A stretch of 64,000 bases of DNA from JAKAVN01 sp963796565 (lineage in GTDB: Bacteria > Desulfobacterota > Binatia > Binatales > Binataceae). A model generated the notes under the pieces. It was not told the DNA's origin. It searched no databases and was given only the letters and a program-made list of their open reading frames with translations. Where the stretch lies: the NCBI GenBank assembly GCA_963796565.1, contig CAWCMA010000004.1:186001-250000 (forward strand). The letters are read 5' to 3'. Below are positions 9,239 to 17,419 of this stretch, one piece after another. Positions within the stretch are counted from its first letter, which is position 1. Each line of letters opens with the position of its first letter. The position numbers and the translations under genes were made by a program.

Positions 9239-9269
9239 GAATTTTGCGTAAGATCTTCGCGCAAAATTC
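9239..9269. terminator. Long imperfect palindrome downstream of serS
   Basis: GAATTTTGCG (9239-9248) and CGCAAAATTC (9260-9269) are perfect 10-bp inverted arms. The 11-base loop itself contains the palindrome AAGATCTT (9250-9257). The element begins 37 bases after the serS stop. There is no clear run of T after it, so it may be a factor-assisted terminator or a protein-binding site rather than a classic intrinsic terminator. Confidence 0.45.
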
Positions 9270-9342
9270 ACTCGTAAGAGTTTCGTGCGCCATCCGCTAA
9301 CAAATCCACGACGCCGCATTTACTCCAAATGTTCGCCTTGAG

Positions 9343-9370
9343 TTAACATTCCCGTAACATTTGTTCGTTA
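9343..9370 (+). promoter_or_regulatory. Pho-box-like direct repeat upstream of pstC
   Basis: TTAACA (9343-9348) and GTAACA (9354-9359) repeat with an 11-base period, with a weaker third unit TCGTTA (9365-9370). Eleven-base spaced half-sites are what PhoB/PhoP-type regulators bind. The element sits about 80-105 bases before the pstC start in an otherwise gene-free 247-base gap, and the operon itself encodes a PhoB/PhoR pair. Assignment is inference from spacing, position and context. Confidence 0.4.
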
Positions 9371-9448
9371 CGTTCTCCCGAAGGGATCTGTAGCCTCGGG
9401 ATGGATGATGGCGCGGGGCCGCAGGGGTCGTAACGGACAGTTTTCATT

Positions 9449-10444
9449 TTGGCCGAACTTCTCGAAGCGACGCATGACAACGTAGCGACGCCGTCGCGCC
9501 CGGCGCGCGTCGGCGCGTTTCATGTTCGTTTGCTTGGCGACAGTATCTTCAACGTTACTACGCTCCTGCTGACACTGGTGGGTCTGAGCGTCCTGGTCGG
9601 CCTGGCGATCGCGCTGGTGGTCGATTCTTCGCCGTCAATCAAGGCCTTCGGCTGGGGCTTCGTCGTCGGCACCGATTGGGATCCGGTCAACGAGCGTTTC
9701 GGCGCGCTGCCCTTCATTTATGGGACGCTGGTCTCCTCGACGATAGCGTTGACGATCGCGGTGCCGCTGAGCCTCGGCGTGGCGCTCTGCCTAAGCGAGA
9801 TGGCGCCGACGTGGCTCAGCCGGCGGCTGGGCTTCATGGTCGAACTGCTGGCGGCGATTCCCTCGGTGGTGTACGGACTGTGGGCGATTTTCGTGCTCGG
9901 CCCGTGGTTGCGCGATCACGTCGAGCCGGGGCTCGGCGCCACGCTGGGCTTTTTGCCGCTGTTCAAGGGGCCGCGCGTTTCGGTGAGCATCCTGTGCGCG
10001 GGAGTGTTGCTGGCGATCATGGTGGTGCCGTACATCGCCGCGGTCTGCACCGACGTTTTCCGCGCCGTGCCGCAGACCCAGCGCGAGGCGGCGCTGGCAC
10101 TGGGTGCGACGCGCTGGGAGATGGTGCGGATGGCGGTGTTGCCGTACGGGCTGTCGGGCGTGATCGGCGCGATCATGTTGGGCCTGGGCCGCGCGCTGGG
10201 CGAGACCATCGCGGTCGCGATGGTGATCGGCAATTCGCCGCAGATTTCCGCCTCGCTGTTCGCGCCCTCGGCCACGCTGGCCAGCGCGATCGCCAACGAG
10301 TTCGCCGAGGCGACGTCGTCGCTTTACCTCTCGTCGCTGGTCGAACTGGGCCTGGTGTTGCTGGTGGTCGGGCTCGCGCTCAATATCGTGGCACGCGCGC
10401 TGGTGCTGGGTGCGACGCAACGCCGTTTCGAGGGCGACCGATGA
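9449..10444 (+). CDS. pstC: Phosphate ABC transporter permease PstC
   Basis: This 331-aa inner-membrane permease belongs to the high-affinity phosphate transporter. It has about six hydrophobic spans, starting with LLLTLVGLSVLVGLAIALVV near residue 35. The permease coupling segment is LALGATRWEMVRMAVLPYGLSG near residue 215. The only usable start is a TTG at 9449; the upstream frame closes at a TAA 18 bases earlier and no in-frame ATG precedes the family-conserved part. It is the first gene of pstC-pstA-pstB-phoU-phoB-phoR and ends overlapping pstA by ATGA. No pstS precedes it, which is unusual. Confidence 0.93.
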   Translation: MAELLEATHDNVATPSRPARVGAFHVRLLGDSIFNVTTLLLTLVGLSVLVGLAIALVVDSSPSIKAFGWGFVVGTDWDPVNERFGALPFIYGTLVSSTIALTIAVPLSLGVALCLSEMAPTWLSRRLGFMVELLAAIPSVVYGLWAIFVLGPWLRDHVEPGLGATLGFLPLFKGPRVSVSILCAGVLLAIMVVPYIAAVCTDVFRAVPQTQREAALALGATRWEMVRMAVLPYGLSGVIGAIMLGLGRALGETIAVAMVIGNSPQISASLFAPSATLASAIANEFAEATSSLYLSSLVELGLVLLVVGLALNIVARALVLGATQRRFEGDR

Positions 10445-11310
10445 CGGCCAAATCAACCGCGTATTCTCGTCGCACCATGTGGCGCAAAGCCAAGAGCGAC
10501 CTGATGATGGGCGTGGCCGTGCTCGCGACCGTCATCACGTTGCTCCCGCTGTTCATCATCCTGGCCTACCTGGTCGCCAAGGGCGCCTCGAGTCTCAACC
10601 TGGCCTTCTTCACCCATATGCCGGCGCCGGTGGGCGAGAAGGGCGGCGGGATGGCCAACGCGATCGTCGGAACGCTCGAGCTTATCGGGCTGGCGAGCCT
10701 GATGGGCTTGCCGGTGGGCATCGGCGCGGGATTGTACCTGGCGGCGCATCGGGGCAGCCGCTTCGCCAGCGCGGCGCGTTTTGGCGCCGACGTGATGATG
10801 GGGGTGCCATCGATCGTAGTGGGGATCTTCGCTTACGCGGTGGTGGTGCGGCCGCTGGGCGGGTTCTCGACGCTCGCCGGCGCCGTAGCGCTGGCCGTCA
10901 TTATGATTCCGCTGGTGACGCGCACCACCGAGGAGATGCTATTGTTGGTGCCGCACGAGATGCGCGAGGCGGCGCTGGCGCTGGGCGTGCCGGGATGGCG
11001 CACGACGCTGTTCGTGGTGGCGCGCACGGCGGCCAGCGGAATCGCCACCGGCGCGATCCTGGCGATCGCGCGCATCGCGGGCGAGACCGCGCCGCTGCTG
11101 TTCACGGCCTTCGGCAACCGCTTCTGGTCGACCTCGCTCACCAGCCCCATCGCCTCGCTCACGGTGCAGGTCTACACCTACGCGATTTCGCCTTTTCCTG
11201 ATTGGCAGCGCCAGGCGTGGGCCGGAGCGCTGGTACTCACGGCCATCGTGTTGGCGCTCGAGTTGGGCGTAAGATGGGTGACGCGCGGGAGCGCGCGAGT
11301 CGTCCGCTAG
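10441..11310 (+). CDS. pstA: Phosphate ABC transporter permease PstA
   Basis: This 289-aa partner permease forms the membrane channel with PstC. The ATG lies in the ATGA overlap with the pstC stop, showing translational coupling. It has the N-terminal span LMMGVAVLATVITLLPLFII and a periplasmic loop with a Pro/Gly-rich stretch (MPAPVGEKGGGMANAIVGT). The coupling motif ALALGVPGWRTTLFVVARTA interacts with PstB. Length is typical. The following pstB starts 5 bases downstream. Confidence 0.94.
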   Translation: MTAKSTAYSRRTMWRKAKSDLMMGVAVLATVITLLPLFIILAYLVAKGASSLNLAFFTHMPAPVGEKGGGMANAIVGTLELIGLASLMGLPVGIGAGLYLAAHRGSRFASAARFGADVMMGVPSIVVGIFAYAVVVRPLGGFSTLAGAVALAVIMIPLVTRTTEEMLLLVPHEMREAALALGVPGWRTTLFVVARTAASGIATGAILAIARIAGETAPLLFTAFGNRFWSTSLTSPIASLTVQVYTYAISPFPDWQRQAWAGALVLTAIVLALELGVRWVTRGSARVVR

Positions 11311-11315
11311 ACACC

Positions 11316-12077
11316 ATGGCTGAAAAGCTCGTCGCACGTCATCTGAGCGCTTATTTCGGGCAGACCCGCGCCGTCCACGACATCAACCTGGCCTTCCCGG
11401 CCAACGTGGTGACGGCGATCATCGGGCCTTCGGGATGCGGCAAGTCGACGCTGGTGCGCTGCCTCAACCGGATGCACGAAGTCGTGCACGGCGCGCGGGC
11501 CGAAGGCGAAGTGCTGCTCGACGGAGAGGACATCTATGCGCCGGGGGTTGACGCGGTGCAGGTGCGGCGGCGGATCGGGATGGTGTTCCAGAAGCCGACG
11601 CCGTTTCCGACCATGTCGATCGAGGACAACGTGGCCGCGGGTCTCAAGCTCAACGGCGTCGCGCTCAAGCGTCCGGAGCGCGACCGAATCGTGGAGCGCA
11701 GCCTGCGCCAGGCGGCGCTGTGGGACGAAGTCAAAGAGCGCCTGCGCCGCCCAGGCGCCAGCCTCTCCGGCGGCCAACAGCAGCGTTTATGCGTGGCGCG
11801 CGCGTTGGCGGTCGAACCCGAGGTGCTGCTGATGGACGAGCCGTGCTCGGCGCTCGATCCGATCTCGACCGCGCGGATCGAAGAACTCTTGTTGGAGCTC
11901 AAGGCAAGTTACACAATCGTGTTGGTCACGCATAATATGCAACAGGCGGCCCGCACCGCGGACCTGACCGCCTTCCTGTATACCGGGGACCTGATCGAGT
12001 TCGGTGAGACTCGGCAGATCTTCACCAACCCGGCCCGCCGCGAGACCGAGGATTACATCACCGGGCGTTTCGGCTAA
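11316..12077 (+). CDS. pstB: Phosphate ABC transporter ATP-binding protein PstB
   Basis: This 253-aa ATPase powers phosphate import. Walker A is GPSGCGKSTLVRCLNRMHE near residue 36, with the PstB-typical CLNRM following. The ABC signature is LSGGQQQRLCVARAL, Walker B is LLMDEPCSALDP, and the H-loop is VLVTHNMQQAAR. The start MAEKLVARHL is chosen because it lies 5 bases after the pstA stop and matches family length. The longer frame from 11202 overlaps pstA heavily. Confidence 0.96.
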   Translation: MAEKLVARHLSAYFGQTRAVHDINLAFPANVVTAIIGPSGCGKSTLVRCLNRMHEVVHGARAEGEVLLDGEDIYAPGVDAVQVRRRIGMVFQKPTPFPTMSIEDNVAAGLKLNGVALKRPERDRIVERSLRQAALWDEVKERLRRPGASLSGGQQQRLCVARALAVEPEVLLMDEPCSALDPISTARIEELLLELKASYTIVLVTHNMQQAARTADLTAFLYTGDLIEFGETRQIFTNPARRETEDYITGRFG

Positions 12078-12101
12078 CCGCCGGCCCCCGGGGAGGCGCA
12101 G

Positions 12102-12794
12102 ATGGACAACTTGCAGCCGCAGCATACCAACCGCCAGTACGAGGAGGATCTGCGCGCCGTGCGCGGCGACCTGCTCAAGATGGGCGGCCTGGTCGAGCGC
12201 CAGATCGCCGAAGCGATGGAGGCGCTGGTCAACCGCGACACGGTCAAGGCGCGCGAGATCATTGCGCGCGATGCCGAGGTCAATCGGCTCGACGTCGAGA
12301 CCGACGAGCAGTGCATCCGGATACTCGCGCTGCATCAGCCGGCCGCCAACGACCTGCGCTTCATCACCACCGGGCTCAAGATCACCACCGACCTCGAACG
12401 CATCGGTGACAACGCGGTCAACATCTGCGAGCGCGTGCTCGAGCTCAACGAGGAGCCGCAGCTCAAACCCTATCTCGACCTGCCGCGGATGGCGGCGGCG
12501 GCGCAATCGATGCTCAAGGACAGCCTCGACGCATTCCTGCGCGACGACGCCGCGCTGGCCGAGGAAGTGATCGCGCGCGACGACGAGGTCGACCAGCTCA
12601 ACTACCAGATGTACCGCGAGCTGCTCTCCTACATGGCCGAGGACCCGCATACCATCCCGCGCGCTACCCGTTTGCTGTTCATCTCCAAATATCTCGAGCG
12701 AATCGCCGATCACGCAACGAACATTGCCGAGATGGTCGTCTTCATGGTTAAGGGACGGACCATCCGCCACATGGACAAAAAGAAACATGAATGA
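12102..12794 (+). CDS. phoU: Phosphate transport regulator PhoU
   Basis: This 230-aa all-helical protein consists of two three-helix PhoU repeats. The metal-binding-type motifs are visible: DLRFITTGLKITTDLERIGDNAVNI split across residues 85-107, and the matching second-repeat element LLFISKYLERIADHATNIAE near residues 188-207. PhoU links the Pst transporter state to PhoR and dampens the Pho response. A gggaggcgcag ribosome binding site precedes the ATG. Its end overlaps the start of the response regulator by 8 bases. Confidence 0.95.
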   Translation: MDNLQPQHTNRQYEEDLRAVRGDLLKMGGLVERQIAEAMEALVNRDTVKAREIIARDAEVNRLDVETDEQCIRILALHQPAANDLRFITTGLKITTDLERIGDNAVNICERVLELNEEPQLKPYLDLPRMAAAAQSMLKDSLDAFLRDDAALAEEVIARDDEVDQLNYQMYRELLSYMAEDPHTIPRATRLLFISKYLERIADHATNIAEMVVFMVKGRTIRHMDKKKHE

Positions 12795-13530
12795 AGCCGC
12801 CGCCACTCAGACGCGTCCCGCTTCCCGTCATCGCATTCTGCTGGTCGAGGACGAGCGCGACATCCGCGAACTGGTGCGCTACAGCCTCGAGCAGGAGGGT
12901 TTCGTCGTCGATGAAGCCGCCGACGCCGACACCGCGCTCGAACGCATCGCACGCCGCGCTCCGGATCTGATGGTGCTCGACGTGATGCTGCCCGGAATGT
13001 CCGGGCTCGAGCTGTGCCGGCGGATGCGCGCGCAGCCGCCGACGGCCGCGATGCCGATCCTGATGCTCACGGCCAAGGGCGCCGAGGTCGATCGGGTGCT
13101 CGGGCTCGAGATGGGGGCCGACGACTACGTGGTCAAGCCGTTCAGCCCGCGCGAGGTGCTGGCGCGGATCCGGGCGCTGCTGCGCCGGGCGCGGCTGATT
13201 AGCGAACCCGGCGAGGGTGGCGGTTTCGAACGCGGGCGGCTCAAGATGGACTTCGGCACCTACGAGGCGTTCATCGACGGACGCCGGCTGGAGATGACGT
13301 TGCGCGAGTTCGAGCTGCTGCGTTTTTTCGTACAGCATCCGCTGCGCGTCTACACCCGCGAGCAGTTGCTCGACCTGGTGTGGGGGCGCGACACCTTCGT
13401 CGAGCCGCGCACGGTCGACGTCCATGTCCGCCGGCTGCGCCGCCATATCGAGCGCGACGACGCCAATCCCGAACTGATTCTAACGGTTCGCAGCGTCGGC
13501 TACCGCTTCAACCCGGAAACGCTTGGGTAG
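12787..13530 (+). CDS. phoB: PhoB-family response regulator
   Basis: This 247-aa OmpR/PhoB-type regulator has a receiver domain with acidic pocket Glu21-Asp22 (LLVEDERDI), phosphoacceptor Asp65 (LMVLDVMLPG) and the conserved Lys in DDYVVKPFSPRE. Its C-terminal winged helix includes LTLREFELL-type residues (MTLREFELLRFF) and VDVHVRRLRRHIE. The start MNEAAATQ overlaps the phoU end. Operon context with pst, phoU and a PAS-type histidine kinase makes a phosphate-responsive role likely. It probably acts on the Pho-box-like repeat at 9343. Confidence 0.92.
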   Translation: MNEAAATQTRPASRHRILLVEDERDIRELVRYSLEQEGFVVDEAADADTALERIARRAPDLMVLDVMLPGMSGLELCRRMRAQPPTAAMPILMLTAKGAEVDRVLGLEMGADDYVVKPFSPREVLARIRALLRRARLISEPGEGGGFERGRLKMDFGTYEAFIDGRRLEMTLREFELLRFFVQHPLRVYTREQLLDLVWGRDTFVEPRTVDVHVRRLRRHIERDDANPELILTVRSVGYRFNPETLG

Positions 13531-14956
13531 ATCGACAAAGCTCCGCCTTATGGCGGCGGTGCTGCTCACGCTCGTGCCGCCCGCCATCCTGCTCGGCGTA
13601 TTGTTCGCGCAGGGACGGCTTGGGTGGGCCTGGGCGATCGGCGCGCTGGCCGTGGGGCTCGCTATCGGTATCCTTGCCACCTCCGCGATCGCCGCGGCCT
13701 GGACTCGCAGCACGGAGCGCGTGGAGGAGGCCGCCGCGGCGCTGGAGGAGCGCCGTCCACCAGCCCATCTGCATCATGAGGGCGCCGACGCGATGGGGCT
13801 TGCCGAGCATCGGTTGCTCGAAGTCGCCGGCGCGGTCGCGCGCGAGCTCGAGGTGCTGGCCGAGCAGCGCGACGAATTCGAGGCCATCCTGCGCAGCATG
13901 ACCGAGGCGGTGGTGGTGACGGGGCGGCGCGGCGATGTCGTGCTCCTCAATGGGGCGGCGCGGCGCATGTTCGCGCTCGATGCGGAGACCAACTACGGGG
14001 GCCGCGCTTTCGTCGAGCTATGCCGCGACCCGCGCCTGCAGGAATTCGTCGCGGCCTCGATGAGCGCGGCGGCGGACGACGGGATGGTCAGCGCCGAGTT
14101 TCAGATTCAGAGCCCCGCGCCGCACCATCTCGCCGCCAACGCCGCGCCCGTACGCACTAACGCTGGCGCCGCGGCGGCTTGGGTGCTGGTCTTCCACGAC
14201 GTGACTCAGCTCAAGTCGTACGAGACCGTGCGCGCGGATTTCATCGCCAACCTGACTCACGAGATTCGCACGCCGCTGAGCGCCCTTTGTGGCTATGCCG
14301 AAACCCTGGTCGCCGGTGTCGACGACCCCGCTACGCAGCGCCGTTTCCTCAATATCATCGAGCGCCAGTCGCGTCGCCTCGCGCGGCTTATCGACGACCT
14401 GATCACGCTCTCCGATCTCGAACGCGGGCTTTTGCCGCTCAGGCTCGAGCCGCTCGAGGTCAGGCGTGTGACCGACGAGGCGGTGGAGCTGATGCGCGAG
14501 CAGGCCGAGCGCCAGGGCGTGACACTTGAGACCCGGTACGCCGACGCGGTGGTGCGGGTGGAGGGCGATCGCGATCGCTTGAACCAGGTGATGATCAACC
14601 TGCTAGATAACTCGATCAAGTACACGCCGCGCGACGGCCGCGTGACGGTCGAAGTGCGCGCCGCCCGTCAGGCCGAGCCGTTGGGTAAGGAGGCGCGCGA
14701 GGGCGTCGAGCTGGCCGTCACCGACACTGGCGAAGGCATCCCGGCGGCTGACATCCCGCGGCTCACAGAACGGTTTTATCGGGTCGACCGGGCGCGCTCG
14801 CGCGAGCTCGGCGGCACTGGGCTCGGCCTGGCGATCGTCAAGCATATCGTGCAGCTCCATCACGGACAGCTACGCATCGAGAGCCGGCTGCGCGAAGGCA
14901 CGACGGTAAGCGTATGGCTGCCGGCGGCGCCCCACGCCACAGCGCTACCGATCTGA
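13523..14956 (+). CDS. phoR: Phosphate sensor histidine kinase PhoR
   Basis: This 477-aa membrane sensor kinase begins with two hydrophobic spans (about residues 10-28 and 34-56). A linker or HAMP-like stretch and a PAS domain (EAILRSMTEAVVVTGRRGDVV) follow. The HisKA box is FIANLTHEIRTPLSAL and the ATPase domain has N-box LLDNSIKYTP, G1 VTDTGEGIP and G2 GTGLGLAIVKHIV. The first start is a TTG overlapping the phoB end; an ATG nine codons later (13550) is the alternative. It closes the pst-pho operon. The cytoplasmic PAS domain and lack of a big periplasmic sensor fit PhoR sensing through Pst/PhoU. Confidence 0.92.
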   Translation: MGRSTKLRLMAAVLLTLVPPAILLGVLFAQGRLGWAWAIGALAVGLAIGILATSAIAAAWTRSTERVEEAAAALEERRPPAHLHHEGADAMGLAEHRLLEVAGAVARELEVLAEQRDEFEAILRSMTEAVVVTGRRGDVVLLNGAARRMFALDAETNYGGRAFVELCRDPRLQEFVAASMSAAADDGMVSAEFQIQSPAPHHLAANAAPVRTNAGAAAAWVLVFHDVTQLKSYETVRADFIANLTHEIRTPLSALCGYAETLVAGVDDPATQRRFLNIIERQSRRLARLIDDLITLSDLERGLLPLRLEPLEVRRVTDEAVELMREQAERQGVTLETRYADAVVRVEGDRDRLNQVMINLLDNSIKYTPRDGRVTVEVRAARQAEPLGKEAREGVELAVTDTGEGIPAADIPRLTERFYRVDRARSRELGGTGLGLAIVKHIVQLHHGQLRIESRLREGTTVSVWLPAAPHATALPI

Positions 14957-15105
14957 AGGTCGGGGGAGAGATCCCTCACCACGCGCCAGATATTTTCCCA
15001 TTACGCCCGGATTCGGCAACGGGGCTTGGGCAGGCAAATACTACCCGCGCGCAATCACCATCTTGCGGCGCTGCGCTCGATGTGAGAAATTTTTCTGTCC
15101 AGTGT

Positions 15106-15182
15106 GCGCCGTTAGCTCAGCGGATTAGAGCATCAGACTACGGATCTGAGGGTCGGGGGTTCAAATCCCTCACGGCGCGCCA
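15106..15182 (+). tRNA. tRNA-Arg (anticodon ACG)
   Basis: The full cloverleaf is readable. The acceptor stem GCGCCGT pairs with ACGGCGC, and the D stem is GCTC/GAGC. The anticodon stem TCAGA/TCTGA encloses loop CTACGGA with anticodon ACG at 15140-15142, and the T loop is TTCAAAT. Discriminator G is followed by an encoded CCA (15180-15182). The A34 should be edited to inosine to read CGN codons, needing TadA. Confidence 0.97.
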
Positions 15183-15381
15183 TTTTCTTCCCAACCCTGA
15201 TCGCCTCGTCGGTCAGCGCGACTTTCTTACTTGACGTCCGCGTCGGCGACGCCTGGCGAGAAGGGTGACGAACACTCGATAAGCGTCCGTTAAAAGCCAT
15301 TGCTCCCCGCTTGGACTTGGTATTCGAATTTGCGTTTGCAAAGCGCTTGATGTTGGGAATATGAGTCGGGGTTCAAAATGG

Positions 15382-15411
15382 AATTCCGGCTCACAAGAAA
15401 TTCCGGCTCAC
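15382..15411 (+). repeat. Direct repeat just upstream of the Tat-exported protein gene
   Basis: AATTCCGGCTCAC occurs twice, at 15382-15394 and 15399-15411, with a 17-base period. It ends 12 bases before the ATG at 15424. It could be an operator or a local duplication; nothing else in the sequence distinguishes these. Confidence 0.5.
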
Positions 15412-15423
15412 CAGGATGGAAGG

Positions 15424-16857
15424 ATGAATAGGCGTCAATTTTTTTGGCTTGGCATGAGAATGGCCGGAGCTGTGGGCGTCGCGGTTACCGCGAATCACGG
15501 CGATCTGAAAGCCTGGGCCGGAGACACTTCCTCGGACGACAGCCCGGCCTCCGACGCCTTCGGCGACCGCAACGGCTCGATCGTTCGCGCCTACGAGTAC
15601 CTGTCGCTCGCCATGGACGCGTATCAGCAGGGTCGGACGCCACGGCTCGTCCAGAGCTATGCCGATTCGCAGGGACTCGGCAGCACTGCTTTCGTCTACG
15701 ACAACGCTCTTGCGATCCTCGCCTACCTCAATCGCGGGCGGCGCGATGACGTAGCCCGGGCGATGCTGCTTGGCGACAGTTTTCTCTACGCACAGACGCA
15801 CGACGGAACCTACAGCGACGGTCGTTTGCGGCAAGCCTATTGGGTCGGCCCGTTCACCCTGCCAATTGCCACCAACGATTCGTACTTTGTCCGGAAAGAT
15901 GGCAGCGTCAATCTCGTCGGCGCTCCGTGGTTCTTCGTGGGCAGCTCGGTCTCGGACATGAGCTGGGTGGGGATCGCCCTGGCGCGATTGTTTGCGCGCA
16001 CCGGCAAGTCGTGGTACCTCGAAGGCTCGCTGCGGCTGGGGAGGTGGATCGTGGACAATGCCTTCGACACCTTCGGCCTGGGCGGTTACAGCTTCGGCGT
16101 GGATGGCAATAACCAGAGACTGAGCTTGATGAAATTGACTGAGCACAATGTCGACGTCTACGGGTTCTTCACCAACCTGTTGGCACCGCTTACCGGCGAG
16201 GCGCGCTGGATGAATCGTGGCCGGCACGCCCTCGAGTTCATCGAGCGTATGTGGAACGCCGACGACGGCTTCTTTTACACCGGCTCCAATGACGGGAAGA
16301 CGATCGACACCGCCGTGGTGTTGGAAGAGGTGCAGTCGGAATCCTACCTGTCCTTGCTGGACCGTCGGTACGCGGACGCGCTCGACTGGACCAAGAGCAA
16401 TCTGGTGGCTACGGACACGCCGCAGTCGCTTAACGCCAGCTTCACGGGTAACCTGCGGTTGAGCGGGGTAAGCTTCAGCGACGTTAGCCGGCGCGCGACC
16501 GAGCGCGGAAACCCTAGCGATCCGTTGCCGGACCCGGATGCCGTCTGGTTCGAGGGGTCGGCGCACATGGCGGCCGTGCTGCTGGCCCGTAGGCTAGGGG
16601 CCCGTCGCGACCTGCCAACCTTCCACGGCGACATCGCGACCGCCTCCGAGTACTTGGATCACATCGTTCTGGCACAGTCCGAGCTCGGCCGGGGACAAAC
16701 CGTCAACGGGGTCGCGCTTCCTGGAAGGTCAGGCGTGGTCGCCGCGTCCAGCGTACTCAATACCGGAACCGGGTTTTCCTACTTCCCGAATGTGCACCTC
16801 GGCGCCACCTCGTGGTACCTGCTCGCCGCATTGGCAGGTAATCCGTACCAGCTGTGA
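15424..16857 (+). CDS. Tat-exported six-hairpin (alpha/alpha barrel) glycosidase-like protein
   Basis: This 477-aa exported protein has a twin-arginine signal (MNRRQFFWLGMRMAGAVGVAV, broken here by the RR at residues 3-4). I chose the ATG at 15424 because it starts this signal and follows an AGGATGGAAGG ribosome binding site; the frame is open to 15361. Repeated helical hairpins with Trp/Tyr-rich inner faces recall six-hairpin glycosidase folds: AFVYDNALAILAYLNRG, LIGRTGK-like LFARTGKSWYLEGS, TEHNVDVYGFF, GDDGFFYTGSNDGKT-like DDGFFYTGSNDGK. Catalytic residues and substrate are not identifiable by eye. It follows the tRNA gene and precedes a small lipoprotein, and its GC content looks slightly lower than its neighbours'. 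Confidence 0.6.
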   Translation: MNRRQFFWLGMRMAGAVGVAVTANHGDLKAWAGDTSSDDSPASDAFGDRNGSIVRAYEYLSLAMDAYQQGRTPRLVQSYADSQGLGSTAFVYDNALAILAYLNRGRRDDVARAMLLGDSFLYAQTHDGTYSDGRLRQAYWVGPFTLPIATNDSYFVRKDGSVNLVGAPWFFVGSSVSDMSWVGIALARLFARTGKSWYLEGSLRLGRWIVDNAFDTFGLGGYSFGVDGNNQRLSLMKLTEHNVDVYGFFTNLLAPLTGEARWMNRGRHALEFIERMWNADDGFFYTGSNDGKTIDTAVVLEEVQSESYLSLLDRRYADALDWTKSNLVATDTPQSLNASFTGNLRLSGVSFSDVSRRATERGNPSDPLPDPDAVWFEGSAHMAAVLLARRLGARRDLPTFHGDIATASEYLDHIVLAQSELGRGQTVNGVALPGRSGVVAASSVLNTGTGFSYFPNVHLGATSWYLLAALAGNPYQL

Positions 16858-17026
16858 GCCTTCACCGGAGCTGAGGCCCCGGAGATCGGTCAAGGCGCTT
16901 TCGGTACGGGAGCGTGGCAAAGATCAGCGCCCTTCATGGCTGGTATGGGTTGCCACGCTGTGCGAAGCCCCTGGTGGACTCCGCAAAGCCTGGATGTTAC
17001 GCATATCAAGTATTGGTGACTGGGAC

Positions 17027-17350
17027 ATGAGCGCCGATCTTCAGCGACGCCTGCGTTTGGGCCTGATTCTCTTCCTCCTGCTGTGCGGCTGTTCGACCGC
17101 GAACAACGATGCCGCCAATTTCTCGAAAGCGCAGAAGTTGCGCCAAAATGCGTTGCTCGCTGCCCGGCAAGGCGATACCGCAAGCGCCCTCGACGACATC
17201 AACCAGGTGCAGGTGCTGGAACCGGTCGCCAGCAGAGCGCCCGGCTTGACGCCGCCACCCATGCGCGGCCCCGAGCATCGCGCCATCGCGCCCGCCGGCG
17301 GTCAGACTACCTGCAGCAACATCGGCATCAACCGATTTTCCTGCTTCTGA
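17027..17350 (+). CDS. Small putative lipoprotein
   Basis: This 107-aa protein begins at ATG 17027 with a short basic head and hydrophobic core ending in a lipobox-like LLLCGCSTA, so Cys23 or Cys25 could be lipidated. The next part is a TPR-like amphipathic segment (KLRQNALLAARQGDTASALDDINQV). The C-terminal tail has the pattern TTCSNIGINRFSCF, a two-Cys hairpin often seen at the end of small exported proteins of unknown function. The longer frame to 16790 overlaps the upstream gene and is rejected. Function unknown. Confidence 0.5.
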   Translation: MSADLQRRLRLGLILFLLLCGCSTANNDAANFSKAQKLRQNALLAARQGDTASALDDINQVQVLEPVASRAPGLTPPPMRGPEHRAIAPAGGQTTCSNIGINRFSCF

Positions 17351-17419
17351 ATCGTTCCGTCGTCGAGGGGCGCGTCTGGACCCCGGCTGCCAGAGCCGCG
17401 GCCCAGACGCTCAACGCAT

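Noticed and set aside
14957..15105. A terminator after phoR
   Set aside because: I looked for a GC-rich hairpin with a T run between phoR and the tRNA and saw none that is convincing.
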